Assembly (NCBI RefSeq): GCF_022346885.1
Contig: NZ_JAKRNK010000004.1
Span: 496,001 to 560,000 of the forward strand
DNA length: 64,000 nucleotides
From: Paenibacillus sp. ACRRX
Lineage (GTDB): Bacteria; Bacillota; Bacilli; Paenibacillales; Paenibacillaceae
Direction of reading: 5' to 3'
Shown here: positions 32,724 to 42,639 of the stretch, piece after piece
Layout of the letters: every line of letters begins with the position of its first letter
Numbering within the stretch: the first letter of the stretch is position 1
Position numbers and translations under genes: made by a program
The notes under the pieces: model-generated
Seen by the model: the letters and a program-made list of their open reading frames with translations, nothing else
Databases searched by the model: none
What the model was told of the DNA's origin: nothing

Positions 32724-32990
32724 TTAGTTCTCTAACTCTTCTTTGCTGACAAGCGTCACTAAAGCGCTTACAGCCTGTTCTGCGTCTGCGCCTTCAGCCG
32801 TAATGCTAATTGTAGTTCCAGAGCTGATTGCGAGACTCATGATTCCCATGATGCTCTTCGCGTTTACTTTCTTATCTTCCTTCTCCACGAAGATATCCGA
32901 GGAATATTTATTTGCCTCTTGAACGAACAGCGCTGCTGGACGTGCATGCAGTCCTGTCTTCAAACGTACGACAACTGGTTGTTGAGCCAT
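32724..32990 (-). CDS. crh: HPr-family protein in the crh position (Crh-like, with the HPr histidine)
   Basis: A small regulator of the HPr family. The locus (next to whiA-yvcK-rapZ) and overall sequence (QQPVVVRLKTGL, PAALFVQEANKYSSDIF) match Crh, the B. subtilis protein phosphorylated on Ser46 by HPrK to act with CcpA in catabolite repression. The serine site is present (NAKSIMGIMSL). Crh has Gln in place of the PTS histidine, whereas here the motif reads TGLHARPAALF, with the His kept. It could therefore also serve in PTS transfer. Start at 32990 (MAQQPVV), 10 bases from aggggg; upstream Met codons at 32999 and 33026 are less likely. Confidence 0.9.
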   Translation of the reverse strand: MAQQPVVVRLKTGLHARPAALFVQEANKYSSDIFVEKEDKKVNAKSIMGIMSLAISSGTTISITAEGADAEQAVSALVTLVSKEELEN

Positions 32991-33253
32991 GCGAATCATA
33001 CCCCCTATATTTAATCCTTGTTTCATTAGTTGTGCTTACATCCATTTTACGTGAGTGCAGTGCAATTTACGATATGAGAATAACAAATTCATCTGCTTAT
33101 GAATGAAAAAATAAGATCTGACCATCCTAACCGAAATTTCACAAGACCCAACTGTCTTCCTACTTCCGGCCTAATCTACAACGAACGACTTCGATCCAGC
33201 TTTTTCTCATCATATTATAGCATTATAACCGATATTAAACTAGCAAAAAAGTA

Positions 33254-34186
33254 CTAGCTGTTACGAATTCGTTCCGCCATCTCATCCAATTTGCGCAAGC
33301 GATGGTTAACACCAGACTTGCTCACTTTACCCTTCAAGAGCTCGCCAACTTCTTTCAGATTGATATCTGGATGTGCCAGTCTGACCTCGGCAACCTCCTT
33401 TAATTTGTCAGGAAGTGTATCCAGACCTATCTCCTTCTGAATGAGCCTAATGTTATCGATCTGGCGAACAGCCGCACCAATCGTTTTATTTAAGTTAGCC
33501 GTCTCACAGTTCACGATTCGGTTGACCGAGTTCCGCATATCACGCATAATTCGTACGTCTTCGAACTTAAATAATGCCTGATGGGCTCCGATAATATTGA
33601 GAAACTCAATAATTTTCTCGCCCTCTTTAATGTAGAACACAAAGCCTTTTTTGCGTTCAATACAGCGCGCGTTTAAGGCAAATTCATTGGCAAGATCCGC
33701 TAACGCCTTGCAATGCTCCTCATACATCGAAGAAATCTCCAAATGATATGAGGACCCCTCAGGGTTGTTCACTGAACCACCGGCCATAAAAGCACCACGC
33801 AAATAAGCCCGCTTACAGCAATTGTTTGCTACTGAGCCTTTATCTATTCCTTCAGTGAACAAAAAGCCCTCAGATACGATATGAAGCTCCGAAAGCATCT
33901 CCTGTACCTGAGTTGGAATCCGTACAATATATACATTATTCTTCTTTAGGCGCATCTTCTTACGTACAAGCAGTTCCGTATGCACCTGAAAATGCTTCTT
34001 GACGAGTGTATAAATACGACGGGCGATGGCCGCGTTCTCCGTCGAGATATCCAATATGACTTTGCGATTAGAGGAGATCTGAACCGAACCGTTCATACGC
34101 ATAAGCGCAGACAATTCTGCCTTTTCACAGCACGTATCCGATTCAATCAGCGTTAATTCCTTCTTGGTCTGTGCCGCAAAAGACAT
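33254..34186 (-). CDS. whiA: DNA-binding protein WhiA
   Basis: Conserved protein with a LAGLIDADG-like N-terminal fold (~1-190, [36 protein letters not shown]) and a C-terminal helix-turn-helix (~225-305, [29 protein letters not shown]). In Streptomyces it is needed for sporulation; in B. subtilis it affects division and chromosome segregation. 310 residues, typical. It begins 7 bases after yvcK ends, inside the rapZ-yvcK-whiA run. Confidence 0.96.
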   Translation of the reverse strand: MSFAAQTKKELTLIESDTCCEKAELSALMRMNGSVQISSNRKVILDISTENAAIARRIYTLVKKHFQVHTELLVRKKMRLKKNNVYIVRIPTQVQEMLSELHIVSEGFLFTEGIDKGSVANNCCKRAYLRGAFMAGGSVNNPEGSSYHLEISSMYEEHCKALADLANEFALNARCIERKKGFVFYIKEGEKIIEFLNIIGAHQALFKFEDVRIMRDMRNSVNRIVNCETANLNKTIGAAVRQIDNIRLIQKEIGLDTLPDKLKEVAEVRLAHPDINLKEVGELLKGKVSKSGVNHRLRKLDEMAERIRNS

Positions 34187-34193
34187 GGGTCAT

Positions 34194-35180
34194 TCACCTC
34201 TTTCGTAACATCCAATCTTCAACTAATTGATAAATATGATAGCTTAATTTGTCCGCATCGTGTCTTAAATAAGTACGGAACAACACCAATGAATCCGCAA
34301 TGACCTTGTAACCGTGTCGTGTTACTTCGTCCAAATCAAGTTGGACCGCTTTGGCCCCCATCTCAGCGTACTTATCCTGTACTTGTGGAGGGATCTCACC
34401 ATCATTGACGATGACATAATCAAATAACTGATGTCCAACGTGCTCTTGAACAGCCTGAAGGTGATCACCCACTGTATAATCGTCTGTTTCTCCTGGCTGG
34501 GTCATTACATTACATACGAAAAGCTTCACCGCATTCGACTCTACAACTGCCTTGGCTAAATCAGGCACAAGCAGATTGGGGATAATACTAGTATATAAGC
34601 TGCCTGGTCCGATCAGAATCGCATCAGCCTCACGGAGTGCTTCCACCGCTTCTGGCAAGGCCTCTACATCTTCAGGCTCCAGGAACACGCGCTTAATGCG
34701 TTGACCGTACTTCGGAATGTTGGACTCACCCTCTACAATCGTGCCGTCCACCATCTCCGCCTTCAGCACTACCGCCTGCTCAGCGGCAGGGAGCACCTTG
34801 CCTCGTACGGCAAGTACTCGACTTAATTCTCGGACACCTGCCACGAAGTCACCTGTAATATCAGTCATCGCTGCCAAAATTAGATTACCTAAACTATGGC
34901 CAGCAAGCCCGGTGCCCGCGTTAAAACGATACTTCAACATCTCGGACAGAGAAGGTTCTACATCTGCCAAAGCTGTCAGTACACTGCGGATGTCTCCTGG
35001 CGGCGGCATATTCAGCTCGCTGCGTAGAATACCTGAGCTGCCGCCATCATCTGCAACCGTCACAATAGCCGTAATATCAAGCGGTTTCTCTTTTAGCCCG
35101 CGCAGCATGACAGACAGCCCGGTGCCGCCTCCCATAACTACGATACGCGGACGCTCCCGCTCTTTTAACTTATGCCCCAT
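34194..35180 (-). CDS. yvcK: YvcK family protein (gluconeogenesis factor)
   Basis: CofD-like protein needed in B. subtilis for growth on gluconeogenic carbon sources and for correct cell shape; it binds UDP-sugars. 328 residues. The N-terminal nucleotide loop VMGGGTGLSVMLRGL (~15-29), VADDGGSSGILR and GPGSLYTSIIPNLL are family signatures. It starts 12 bases after rapZ with gggagg upstream of the ATG. Also called mgfK. Confidence 0.95.
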   Translation of the reverse strand: MGHKLKERERPRIVVMGGGTGLSVMLRGLKEKPLDITAIVTVADDGGSSGILRSELNMPPPGDIRSVLTALADVEPSLSEMLKYRFNAGTGLAGHSLGNLILAAMTDITGDFVAGVRELSRVLAVRGKVLPAAEQAVVLKAEMVDGTIVEGESNIPKYGQRIKRVFLEPEDVEALPEAVEALREADAILIGPGSLYTSIIPNLLVPDLAKAVVESNAVKLFVCNVMTQPGETDDYTVGDHLQAVQEHVGHQLFDYVIVNDGEIPPQVQDKYAEMGAKAVQLDLDEVTRHGYKVIADSLVLFRTYLRHDADKLSYHIYQLVEDWMLRKR

Positions 35181-35192
35181 AGCGACCTCCCG

Positions 35193-36089
35193 CTAGTGTC
35201 GATCTCTCTCCGCATCGCGGTGACTGACACGCACATTTTCCGTATCGCTTGCGCCAATCATACGACCTATATATTCAGCTACTGCTACTGATCGATGCTT
35301 GCCGCCCGTACATCCGATACCAATGACAACCTGACTCTTGCCTTCCTTATAATACTGAGGAAGGAGAAAGTTCAGCATATCAAGCAGCTTGGTCAGAAAT
35401 TGTTGTGTCTCCGGCCACTTCATAACATAATCGTACACATCTGCATCCTGCCCCGTCCGCGGACGAAGTTGTTCCACATAATGTGGGTTCGGCAAAAAGC
35501 GTACATCAAAGATTAAATCTGCATCAATTGGCACACCATATTTAAAACCAAAGGAAGTGACGTTGACTGACATCAGATGCTGATTGGCATGCATAAACCG
35601 GGAAATAATACGTTCCTTTAACTGTGCAGGCTTCAAATTGCTCGTGTCGATCACTTGTGTCGCCCAGCCCTTTAAGTCCTCTAGCAGTTTGCGTTCCATT
35701 CCGATTCCGTCCAGCGGCATTCCGTCAGGAGCCAAGGGATGGCGGCGTCTACTTTCCTTATAGCGCTGCACCAGCACGCCGTCCGTTGCATCTAAAAACA
35801 AGATTTCATAACTAATAGTAAAATGTTCCCGAATATAATTAAGAGACTCGGACAGCGCCGTGAAAAATTCACGGCCGCGCAAGTCAATCACAAGTGCAAC
35901 TTTAGCGATCTTCCCTTTGGACTGCTCTATCAATTCCGCAAACTTAGGGATAAGAACAGGAGGCAGATTATCTACACAGAAAAACCCAAGGTCCTCCAAG
36001 CTCTGTACAGCAATCGTCTTCCCAGCGCCAGACATTCCCGTAATAATAACCAGCTTCGAGACTGCTGCCGTTTCCGTCGATTCCATCAT
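35193..36089 (-). CDS. rapZ: RNase adapter / nucleotide-binding protein RapZ (YvcJ)
   Basis: P-loop protein. In E. coli RapZ guides RNase E to a small RNA; in B. subtilis YvcJ hydrolyses nucleotides and affects competence. 298 residues. Walker A GMSGAGKT (~18-25), the conserved DNLPPVLIP, and the C-terminal RNA-binding-type domain with [19 protein letters not shown]. Two Met codons start the frame; aggagagg lies 8 bases upstream of the first. Clusters with yvcK, whiA and the Crh-like gene as in other Bacillales. Confidence 0.94.
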   Translation of the reverse strand: MMESTETAAVSKLVIITGMSGAGKTIAVQSLEDLGFFCVDNLPPVLIPKFAELIEQSKGKIAKVALVIDLRGREFFTALSESLNYIREHFTISYEILFLDATDGVLVQRYKESRRRHPLAPDGMPLDGIGMERKLLEDLKGWATQVIDTSNLKPAQLKERIISRFMHANQHLMSVNVTSFGFKYGVPIDADLIFDVRFLPNPHYVEQLRPRTGQDADVYDYVMKWPETQQFLTKLLDMLNFLLPQYYKEGKSQVVIGIGCTGGKHRSVAVAEYIGRMIGASDTENVRVSHRDAERDRH

Positions 36090-36117
36090 CGATTCGTCCT
36101 CTCCTTATACGAGCCGA

Positions 36118-37071
36118 TTACGAACGCAAGAACAAGCCTGCCGCTCCGATCATGCCGGCATCATTGCCAAGTTCCGCCGCAACAATTGATACGCCGCGCG
36201 TAACCGGTTCTGGTGTTAATTTCAAGAACGTCTCTCGAATTTGCTCAAATAAAAATTCGCCCGCCTTCGATACGCCGCCTCCGATAATAAAGCGTTCTGG
36301 ATTAAGCGACACAGCAACTGCTGCCATCGACTTACCCAAATAAAAAGCGGCACGGCTGACGATACGAATAGCCACCTCGTCACCAGACTTGGCTGCATCG
36401 ATAACATCTTTTGCCGTAATTCCGCTCTCCAGCAAAGAAAGAGATGTACGATCTCCACGTTCTACCGCATCATTCGCCATGCGGATAATACCGGTTGCCG
36501 AAGACACCGTCTCCAGGCATCCCATTTTGCCGCAGCCACATTGAATAGCTTCGAGGTCAGGAATGACCGCCATATGTCCAAGTTCCCCTGCTAATCCCGA
36601 GAATCCTTGCACAATTCTACCTCCGATAATGATGCCGCCTCCGACACCCGTACCGAGCGTATAACATACACAATGATCTATTCCTTTACCTGCTCCGCTC
36701 CAAGCTTCTCCTAGTGCAGCAACGTTGGCGTCATTGTCTATTTTGATTGGCTTGCCTAGTCGTTCTTCTAATATGGAACGAATCGGCACATCCTTAAACC
36801 CTACGTTAGGGGCAAGAACGATAACGCCTTCCTTTACATTCGTGAATCCAGCTACACCAGTGCCGACTCCAGCCACCTGACTCCAATCATAAGGAGATTC
36901 CTCTACGATATGACGAACGTACTTCTCGATGTTATCGATTACCGTTTCGGGACCTTTGGGCACTTCTGTCGGTCCTTCATAGGTTTGCACCAAATTCCCT
37001 GCTGCATCCACTATACCGACTTTAATAGCCGTACCTCCCAAATCGACACCTACGTAGATTTGCTCAGACAT
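36118..37071 (-). CDS. glcK: Glucokinase, ROK family
   Basis: ATP-dependent glucokinase feeding glucose 6-phosphate into glycolysis. 317 residues. The ATP loop DLGGTAIKVG (~9-18), sugar-binding ENDANVAALGEAWSG-like region (DNDANVAALGEA), and the ROK zinc motif CGCGKMGCLE. It lies 28 bases upstream of rapZ, in the slot where B. subtilis has yvcI; in B. subtilis glcK is elsewhere, so this placement differs. The ATG follows aaaggtgg. Confidence 0.93.
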   Translation of the reverse strand: MSEQIYVGVDLGGTAIKVGIVDAAGNLVQTYEGPTEVPKGPETVIDNIEKYVRHIVEESPYDWSQVAGVGTGVAGFTNVKEGVIVLAPNVGFKDVPIRSILEERLGKPIKIDNDANVAALGEAWSGAGKGIDHCVCYTLGTGVGGGIIIGGRIVQGFSGLAGELGHMAVIPDLEAIQCGCGKMGCLETVSSATGIIRMANDAVERGDRTSLSLLESGITAKDVIDAAKSGDEVAIRIVSRAAFYLGKSMAAVAVSLNPERFIIGGGVSKAGEFLFEQIRETFLKLTPEPVTRGVSIVAAELGNDAGMIGAAGLFLRS

Positions 37072-37194
37072 GCGTCATCCACCTTTATTCATAATCGTAT
37101 GGTACTTCAGTACCCACTATACGCGAACCCACTAGTCAGGTCAAGAGAAGTGGTCACTGCCTAAATACAGCGTTTTTGCCTACTCTTTAAGCAG

Positions 37195-37218
37195 AAACGG
37201 AGCCCTAGGGCTCCGTTT
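37195..37218 (-). terminator. Terminator-like hairpin after trxB
   Basis: A perfect 24-base palindrome (aaacggagccct/agggctccgttt) 86 bases after the trxB stop. On the minus strand only an interrupted T-rich tail follows, so termination is probable but not certain. Confidence 0.6.
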
Positions 37219-37304
37219 CCGACGTGTCTTAAACGTTATTAATATACTGTGAAACTTATATGAATTCGGTAACGCCAACAGGGGCTAGTGCAATTCCATA
37301 TGAA

Positions 37305-38261
37305 TTAATTACCGCTCCAGTCATGTACTGCGCTACCCTCAAGGAATTTCTCCGCGTCGAGCGCTGCTTGGCAACCAGAACCTGCTGCCGTAATGGCTTG
37401 GCGGTACTTCTGGTCTTGTACATCGCCTGCTGCAAATACACCTGGCACGTTCGTTTCCGTCGTTCCTGGCTTCACTTGAATATAACCGTTATCGGTTAAG
37501 GTCACTTGTCCACCAAGGAAGCCTGTGTTAGGCGTATGACCGATAGCTACAAACAGGCCGTCTGTTGTGATGACTTCTTCTTCGCCCGTCTCGTTATTCA
37601 ACACTTTCAGGCCTGTAACACCCATACCTGTAGATTCTACGTTAATTGGCGTACGATTCAACGCCCACTTGATTTTCTCATTGGACTTCGCACGGTCCTG
37701 CATAATCTTGGAAGCCCGCAGCTCGTCGCGACGGTGAACCAATGTCAGCTCAGAAGCAAAGCGTGTTAAGAAGTTAGCTTCTTCAAGGGCCGAATCCCCG
37801 CCACCAACAACAACGATCTTCTTATTGCGGAAGAAGAAGCCGTCACATGTTGCGCAAGCACTTACTCCTTTGCCCAAGTTGTCTTGCTCGCCAGGAATGT
37901 TCAAGTATCTGGCAGATGCACCCGTTGCAATAATCAGCGTCTCTGTAACCACTTCACCAAGACCATCCACTTGCAGCTTAAATGGACGCTCCGACAAGTC
38001 CACGCTTTGCACCATTCCTGTCTTAAATGTGGTGCCAAAACGTTCCGCTTGCTTACGCATGCTATCCATCAATTCAGGACCTGTGATGCCCTCTGGGAAG
38101 CCTGGGAAGTTCTCTACGTCCGTTGTAGTTGTCAGTTGGCCGCCTGGTTGTGGTCCTTCAATAACGAGCGGATTCAGATTGGCACGTGCCAAGTAAATAG
38201 CTGCTGTATATCCGGCAGGTCCAGTTCCGATGACAACTGATTTATAAACTTTATGTTCCAT
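37305..38261 (-). CDS. trxB: Thioredoxin reductase
   Basis: NADPH:thioredoxin oxidoreductase that keeps thioredoxin reduced. 318 residues. FAD-binding [16 protein letters not shown] (~12-27), redox pair CATCDG, NADPH motif [10 protein letters not shown], and the C-terminal FAD stretch [10 protein letters not shown]. It follows the TPR gene by about 100 bases, the same order as yvcD-trxB in B. subtilis. A good aaggagg precedes the ATG. Confidence 0.97.
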   Translation of the reverse strand: MEHKVYKSVVIGTGPAGYTAAIYLARANLNPLVIEGPQPGGQLTTTTDVENFPGFPEGITGPELMDSMRKQAERFGTTFKTGMVQSVDLSERPFKLQVDGLGEVVTETLIIATGASARYLNIPGEQDNLGKGVSACATCDGFFFRNKKIVVVGGGDSALEEANFLTRFASELTLVHRRDELRASKIMQDRAKSNEKIKWALNRTPINVESTGMGVTGLKVLNNETGEEEVITTDGLFVAIGHTPNTGFLGGQVTLTDNGYIQVKPGTTETNVPGVFAAGDVQDQKYRQAITAAGSGCQAALDAEKFLEGSAVHDWSGN

Positions 38262-38363
38262 ATATACGCCTCCTTGACGGTTCCTGTAACCGTGATGTAT
38301 GCACTGCTTCGTCTATTCAATTCTAAGCGTTAAATAACCAAGAATGACCCCTGTTAATCTGCT

Positions 38364-40397
38364 TTATTGCAATGGCTTGTGACCACTTAATGAATGTATC
38401 TTTTTCCAATTATGATGTGCAGGGCACAGCTCTTCAATACGCTTTACATACTTGCTTACGGTAGCGGCCGTTACTCCATAACGATTCGCCACATCCTGGA
38501 ACGAAACCTTTTTGTCATGAAGCTTGCCTGTCACATATTCAATTGCAGCAGCCCAAGCATCTGGCTTCAACATTCGAGGTGTATCGGGATACATTGCATC
38601 AATAAATTGGACCCATAACACTTCAGCATCATGTATGATAAATAATTCGTAATGATCGCCCATCTGATCTCGCAGCATATTAATGACTAATTGCCATTCT
38701 GGCTGCCATTCTGGTGGTCCTTGCAGCAGATAAGCTGAGCTCACATGAATTGTTTCATCACCGATCAGCACGTCTAGACTTTCCTGCACACCCATTCGTC
38801 GCAATACATACAAGCATAACTGCTTCACGTATGTCTCCTGTTCGCGATCGGTCAAGAGCGCTCGCAGTGCGCCCTTTGCCTCATCATCACCAAGGAGGCT
38901 CATGGCTTCCAGTGCTTGCAGCTTAATCTCCAGTTCTCCAAAGCGCAGCGCCCAGAACAAGGAAGAACGAACAAGCGGATCAGTCTTCACTTGCTGTTCC
39001 CATCCTGCTTCTGTACCACCTTCCGTATCCTCATTCCATGTTGAGGTTGTGTCGGATACTTGAGCAGCGTGCCGGTGTCTCCGACTCGCTTCATCGTAAG
39101 GTAGTCGATAATGATAGCTTGGCATGACCTGCCAAGCCTCCCCAGGACGAGCTTGCTGGAGCTGTTCCAGATAATACGTTGCAATTCCAGATTGAGGATC
39201 CAATCGTCGGCATGAAGCCCACCATCTCGCAGCCTCATCATAACGTTCCACATGACACGCAGCAACTGCCGCATAATGATATACACTCGGCTCACGCATA
39301 CTGCTCTTCGTCACGATACGCTTTAAGTGACGGTATGCTTCTGCGTGTTCACCGAGTATTCCCATCGTAGTCGCCAGCTTAAACGCATGTTCACGATGGA
39401 AAGGCTCGGTCTTTGTCAGCATGCCTATTAACAGCTGTACTTTATCTTCATGCCCTGCATGGCGTTCGAATATGGCCAAGTTACATAAGGCGTGCAGGTT
39501 GCCGCCGTCGCGATCCAGTACTCCTTCAAGTTCGCTGCGTGCTTCATCAAAACGTCCCATATAATAATACGCTAATGCCAAGTTGTTGCGTGCCGCAAGG
39601 AACTCCGGGTCGCCTTGCAAAATATGAAGCAGCAACTGCTCCGCCTCTGCAAACCGTCCTTCCTCCAACAGCACGCGTGCCATAGAGTGGTCTCGTTCTT
39701 GTTCATCCATATCGTTGTCTTCTTCTGACAAAGGGGACTCCCCATTCAAGTCCGTCTGTTCCTGTTCAGTCGTATGTGCTGATGCCGACATCAGGTCCTC
39801 TGCTTGGTTCCCTTGAAGTGAATTCCAATTGCCAACCTGCGTTATCGAACTTGGGTCAGCTTGCTTGAGGTCCTCTGTCGGGCTCTCCGCATTGTCTCCA
39901 AGATTCATACCCGCTTTGTGCGCAGAGCCGGTACGTCCTCGAGGGAATGAATGAGAACTTCTCATTTCAAAACGGAGCATTTCCAGCATCTCTTCTGCCT
40001 CTTCCGCATACATTCCATAAGGCTCAAGCGTCAAGTATCGCTCCAGCAGTACCTCTGCGGTGTTAAAGTTGTCCAGATAGGCCCAGTTGTTCGCCATATA
40101 GTAGTAGCATTCGGTCATGTCAGGATCCAGTTGTTCGATCACATGCTCCAGAATGCGATTCGATTGTTCGAATTGCCCGGTCTCGGCAAGCGCACCGGCC
40201 AAATTACATTGGTGTACGGGGTTTGCGGGCTCACTGTCTGCCGCTCTCCGGAAATATTTTAATGCCTTGTCGTAATGCAACCGCTCCAAAGCCTTCATGG
40301 CGCGATCGGCATAGGCTGCAGCATCCACCGGAAATGCAATGATTGCAGATTGAGTATTCAGTATAGGTCCGGCTGATTCAGACTTCTGTTCTGCCAT
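38364..40397 (-). CDS. Tetratricopeptide-repeat protein with C-terminal helix-turn-helix
   Basis: A cytoplasmic scaffold-type protein of unknown role; its place next to trxB is that of B. subtilis yvcD, also a TPR protein. TPRs at ~28-145 (ALERLHYDKALKYFRRAADSEPANP and following) and ~225-390 (RVLLEEGRFAEAEQLLLHIL), separated by an acidic low-complexity linker (~150-225). The last ~55 residues contain a helix-turn-helix (VSFQDVANRYGVTAATVSKYVKRIEELC), unusual for a TPR protein. No signal peptide. The ATG at 40397 is 10 bases from aaggagg; a TTG two codons earlier is possible but closer than ideal. 677 residues. Confidence 0.88.
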   Translation of the reverse strand: MAEQKSESAGPILNTQSAIIAFPVDAAAYADRAMKALERLHYDKALKYFRRAADSEPANPVHQCNLAGALAETGQFEQSNRILEHVIEQLDPDMTECYYYMANNWAYLDNFNTAEVLLERYLTLEPYGMYAEEAEEMLEMLRFEMRSSHSFPRGRTGSAHKAGMNLGDNAESPTEDLKQADPSSITQVGNWNSLQGNQAEDLMSASAHTTEQEQTDLNGESPLSEEDNDMDEQERDHSMARVLLEEGRFAEAEQLLLHILQGDPEFLAARNNLALAYYYMGRFDEARSELEGVLDRDGGNLHALCNLAIFERHAGHEDKVQLLIGMLTKTEPFHREHAFKLATTMGILGEHAEAYRHLKRIVTKSSMREPSVYHYAAVAACHVERYDEAARWWASCRRLDPQSGIATYYLEQLQQARPGEAWQVMPSYHYRLPYDEASRRHRHAAQVSDTTSTWNEDTEGGTEAGWEQQVKTDPLVRSSLFWALRFGELEIKLQALEAMSLLGDDEAKGALRALLTDREQETYVKQLCLYVLRRMGVQESLDVLIGDETIHVSSAYLLQGPPEWQPEWQLVINMLRDQMGDHYELFIIHDAEVLWVQFIDAMYPDTPRMLKPDAWAAAIEYVTGKLHDKKVSFQDVANRYGVTAATVSKYVKRIEELCPAHHNWKKIHSLSGHKPLQ

Positions 40398-40538
40398 CGC
40401 CAAGGCACCTCCTTACACATCTTCGTTATACACATACCCTCAAGTATAACATAATGACGTGCAAATCCCTCAACCCTTTCCACAAAGCGCTGTTAAAGGG
40501 ACAATGTCCCTCTGCAGCAGACCACTCAGAACACTCGC

Positions 40539-41489
40539 CTATACACCTTTATACTTAAACAACGTGCTGATAGACCCGCCATTCGTAATAATTCGGGTAG
40601 CCTCTGCCAGCATTGGCGCAACGGATAACACTCTGAGGTGCTGCGGACAATCCTCTGGAAGAAGAATGGAGTCAGTTACGACCACTTCTTTGATATGAGC
40701 GTGATCCAGCTTGATCAAGGCATCCGCACTGAACAAGGGATGCGTCGCGCAGACGTACACATCCTTCGTTCCACGTTCCTTTAAACTGTCCACCACATTC
40801 ACAATGGTAGTGCCTGTATCGATCAAATCCTCAATAATGATTGGCGTACACCCTTCAACGTCACCGATAACGTGTGTAATGACAGATTCATTGTGCGCTG
40901 GACGCTTCTTAATCATAATGGCAAATGGAGAGTCCAATTGATTGGCCAGCTTCTCCGCCGTTGAGGCCCTTCCAGCGTCTGGGGATACGATAACAGGGTT
41001 CACGATTCGCTTTGCACTCAAATACTCGCTAATGAGGTCTAAAGCAGTCAAGTGATCTACCGGGATATTAAAGAAACCTTGAATAGCAGGCGCATGCAAA
41101 TCAATCGTAATGACACGGCTGGCCCCAGCTGTAGTGAGTACATCCGCTACCATTTTAGCCGAGATTGGCTCTCGTGGCGCGGCTTTGCGTTCTTGGCGGG
41201 CGTATCCGTAATATGGAACAATGATATTAACGGTGCGGGCTGAGGCTCGTTTGGCCGCGTCAATCATCACAAGCAGTTCAACAAAATGCTCGTTGATCGG
41301 ATGTGAGAACGATTGGACGATAAAGACGTCGCAATTGCGAAGCGTCTCCTCGTAATGCACATAAATTTCGCCGCTCTTGAATTTAGACAGTGTGACATGA
41401 CCGAGAGGCACGCCTAACTCCTGGCAAATCTGAAGAGCCAGTCTTGGATTCGATGAACCCGAGAACATGCGTAATCTACTGCTCTGCAT
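40539..41489 (-). CDS. Ribose-phosphate pyrophosphokinase paralogue (PRPP synthetase)
   Basis: Makes phosphoribosyl pyrophosphate from ribose 5-phosphate and ATP, the precursor used by HisG. 316 residues, full length. The N-terminal half is canonical (YYGYARQERKAAPREPI, ITIDLHAPAIQGFF). The C-terminal half differs from housekeeping Prs: SPDAGRASTAEK where SPDHGG-type is usual, IKKRPAHNES in the catalytic flexible loop where a DKRRPRPN-type stretch is usual, and EDLIDTGTT in place of DDIIDTAGT at the PRPP loop. The housekeeping prs normally sits by glmU, so this is probably a second copy, perhaps tied to histidine synthesis. Activity is inferred. Confidence 0.88.
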   Translation of the reverse strand: MQSSRLRMFSGSSNPRLALQICQELGVPLGHVTLSKFKSGEIYVHYEETLRNCDVFIVQSFSHPINEHFVELLVMIDAAKRASARTVNIIVPYYGYARQERKAAPREPISAKMVADVLTTAGASRVITIDLHAPAIQGFFNIPVDHLTALDLISEYLSAKRIVNPVIVSPDAGRASTAEKLANQLDSPFAIMIKKRPAHNESVITHVIGDVEGCTPIIIEDLIDTGTTIVNVVDSLKERGTKDVYVCATHPLFSADALIKLDHAHIKEVVVTDSILLPEDCPQHLRVLSVAPMLAEATRIITNGGSISTLFKYKGV

Positions 41490-41837
41490 ACGTTACGGTT
41501 CCCCCTTATCAATGAGACAATCGATAGTGAAGCTTAACGCAATGAAAAATGTTTTCAAATAATAATAATTCTTATATTATTATAACTCGTGCATTCAATT
41601 CTAGCAATCCTTCAATCTTGATGAATAGGTGCATGCCACTACGTATCCTTGCAGGCAATTCTCCAGACCTTTTCATCTATTAAATCCCGATTTCGCATAA
41701 AAATTAAAGAGTTAAGCAGTCCTCCCATTAGCTACTACAGCAGGACCAGCCCCTAAATAGCATATGCAGAAGTAATGATAGAATGCTGCCTAAGGCACAA
41801 ATATGACATATAAATCTTGATCGCTGGCACTTATAGC
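41490..41837. other. Intergenic region between his operon end and prs paralogue
   Basis: Apart from the prs promoter at 41579-41607 this stretch holds nothing I can support. It contains no open frame with a ribosome binding site and no clear repeat. Confidence 0.5.
41579..41607 (-). promoter_or_regulatory. Sigma-A-type promoter of the prs paralogue
   Basis: On the minus strand TTGCTA (41602-41607), 17-base spacer, TATAAT (41579-41584). The leader to the ATG is about 80-90 bases. It shows the prs gene is transcribed separately from his. Confidence 0.72.
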
Positions 41838-41860
41838 AAAAAAAGCAGTACTTCGCTGCT
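41838..41860 (-). terminator. Possible terminator of the his operon
   Basis: agcag (41844-41848) pairs with ctgct (41856-41860) and seven T follow on the minus strand. The stem is short, so it may be weak. Confidence 0.5.
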
Positions 41861-41916
41861 GCGCGCTGCTCTACCCTGCGCAACAGCTTCAAAGCATCCT
41901 GCCTCTTTTTGTGCTG

Positions 41917-42639
41917 TTATTTTATTTTTCCAACCTCTGTATACCTATCGCGACGAGCTGATTGGTGACGACGCTGCAGCTCTCCTAGCACTTGATCAAA
42001 TGGCAATCCGCTAGCCCGCATCAGTACAAGCATATGGAACAGCAAATCACCAAGCTCGCCTGTAAGCTCTTGAAGATCATTGTTCTTAGCCGCAATGATA
42101 ACTTCGGCTGATTCTTCGCCTATTTTTTTTAATATTTTATCTATTCCTTTATCAAATAGATAAGTCGTATACGCATCAGTAGGTCGCTCCCGTTCGCGTT
42201 CGGCAATCGTGAACTCAAGCGCAGCCAACACATCAAAGCGCCCTCCATGCTCTGGTTGTTCCCCAGCGATGTTTTCAAAGAAGCATGTCTCGCTCCCTGT
42301 ATGGCAGGCTGGACCGTTCGGAACCACCTGAACAAGCAGCGTATCCTTGTCACAGTCCGTGGTCATTGCAACGACACGCTGCGTATGCCCTGAGGTCGCT
42401 CCTTTATGCCATATCGACTGACGAGAGCGGCTCCAGAATACGGTCTCGCCCAACTCACAAGTGAGCTTCAGTGACTCACGATTCATATAAGCCATCATCA
42501 ATACCTTTTGATTAGACGCATCCTGCACTATGGCCGGAATAAGTCCTTGATTATTCCAATTTAATGAATCTGCTATTTGCTGCACCTTTGTATCTGGCCA
42601 ATTCCCCCATGGAGCAGACTGTGTTGCCCTTTCACTCAT
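41917..42639 (-). CDS. hisI: Bifunctional phosphoribosyl-AMP cyclohydrolase / phosphoribosyl-ATP pyrophosphatase
   Basis: Catalyses histidine steps 2 and 3. 240 residues: N-terminal HisI domain (~25-125) with [17 protein letters not shown], the metal-binding [11 protein letters not shown] and CHTG, then C-terminal HisE domain (~140-235) with [14 protein letters not shown] and [13 protein letters not shown]. Fusion hisIE is the Bacillales norm. It overlaps hisF by 4 bases (ATGA), so translation is coupled. Last gene of the operon. Confidence 0.96.
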   Translation of the reverse strand: MSERATQSAPWGNWPDTKVQQIADSLNWNNQGLIPAIVQDASNQKVLMMAYMNRESLKLTCELGETVFWSRSRQSIWHKGATSGHTQRVVAMTTDCDKDTLLVQVVPNGPACHTGSETCFFENIAGEQPEHGGRFDVLAALEFTIAERERERPTDAYTTYLFDKGIDKILKKIGEESAEVIIAAKNNDLQELTGELGDLLFHMLVLMRASGLPFDQVLGELQRRHQSARRDRYTEVGKIK

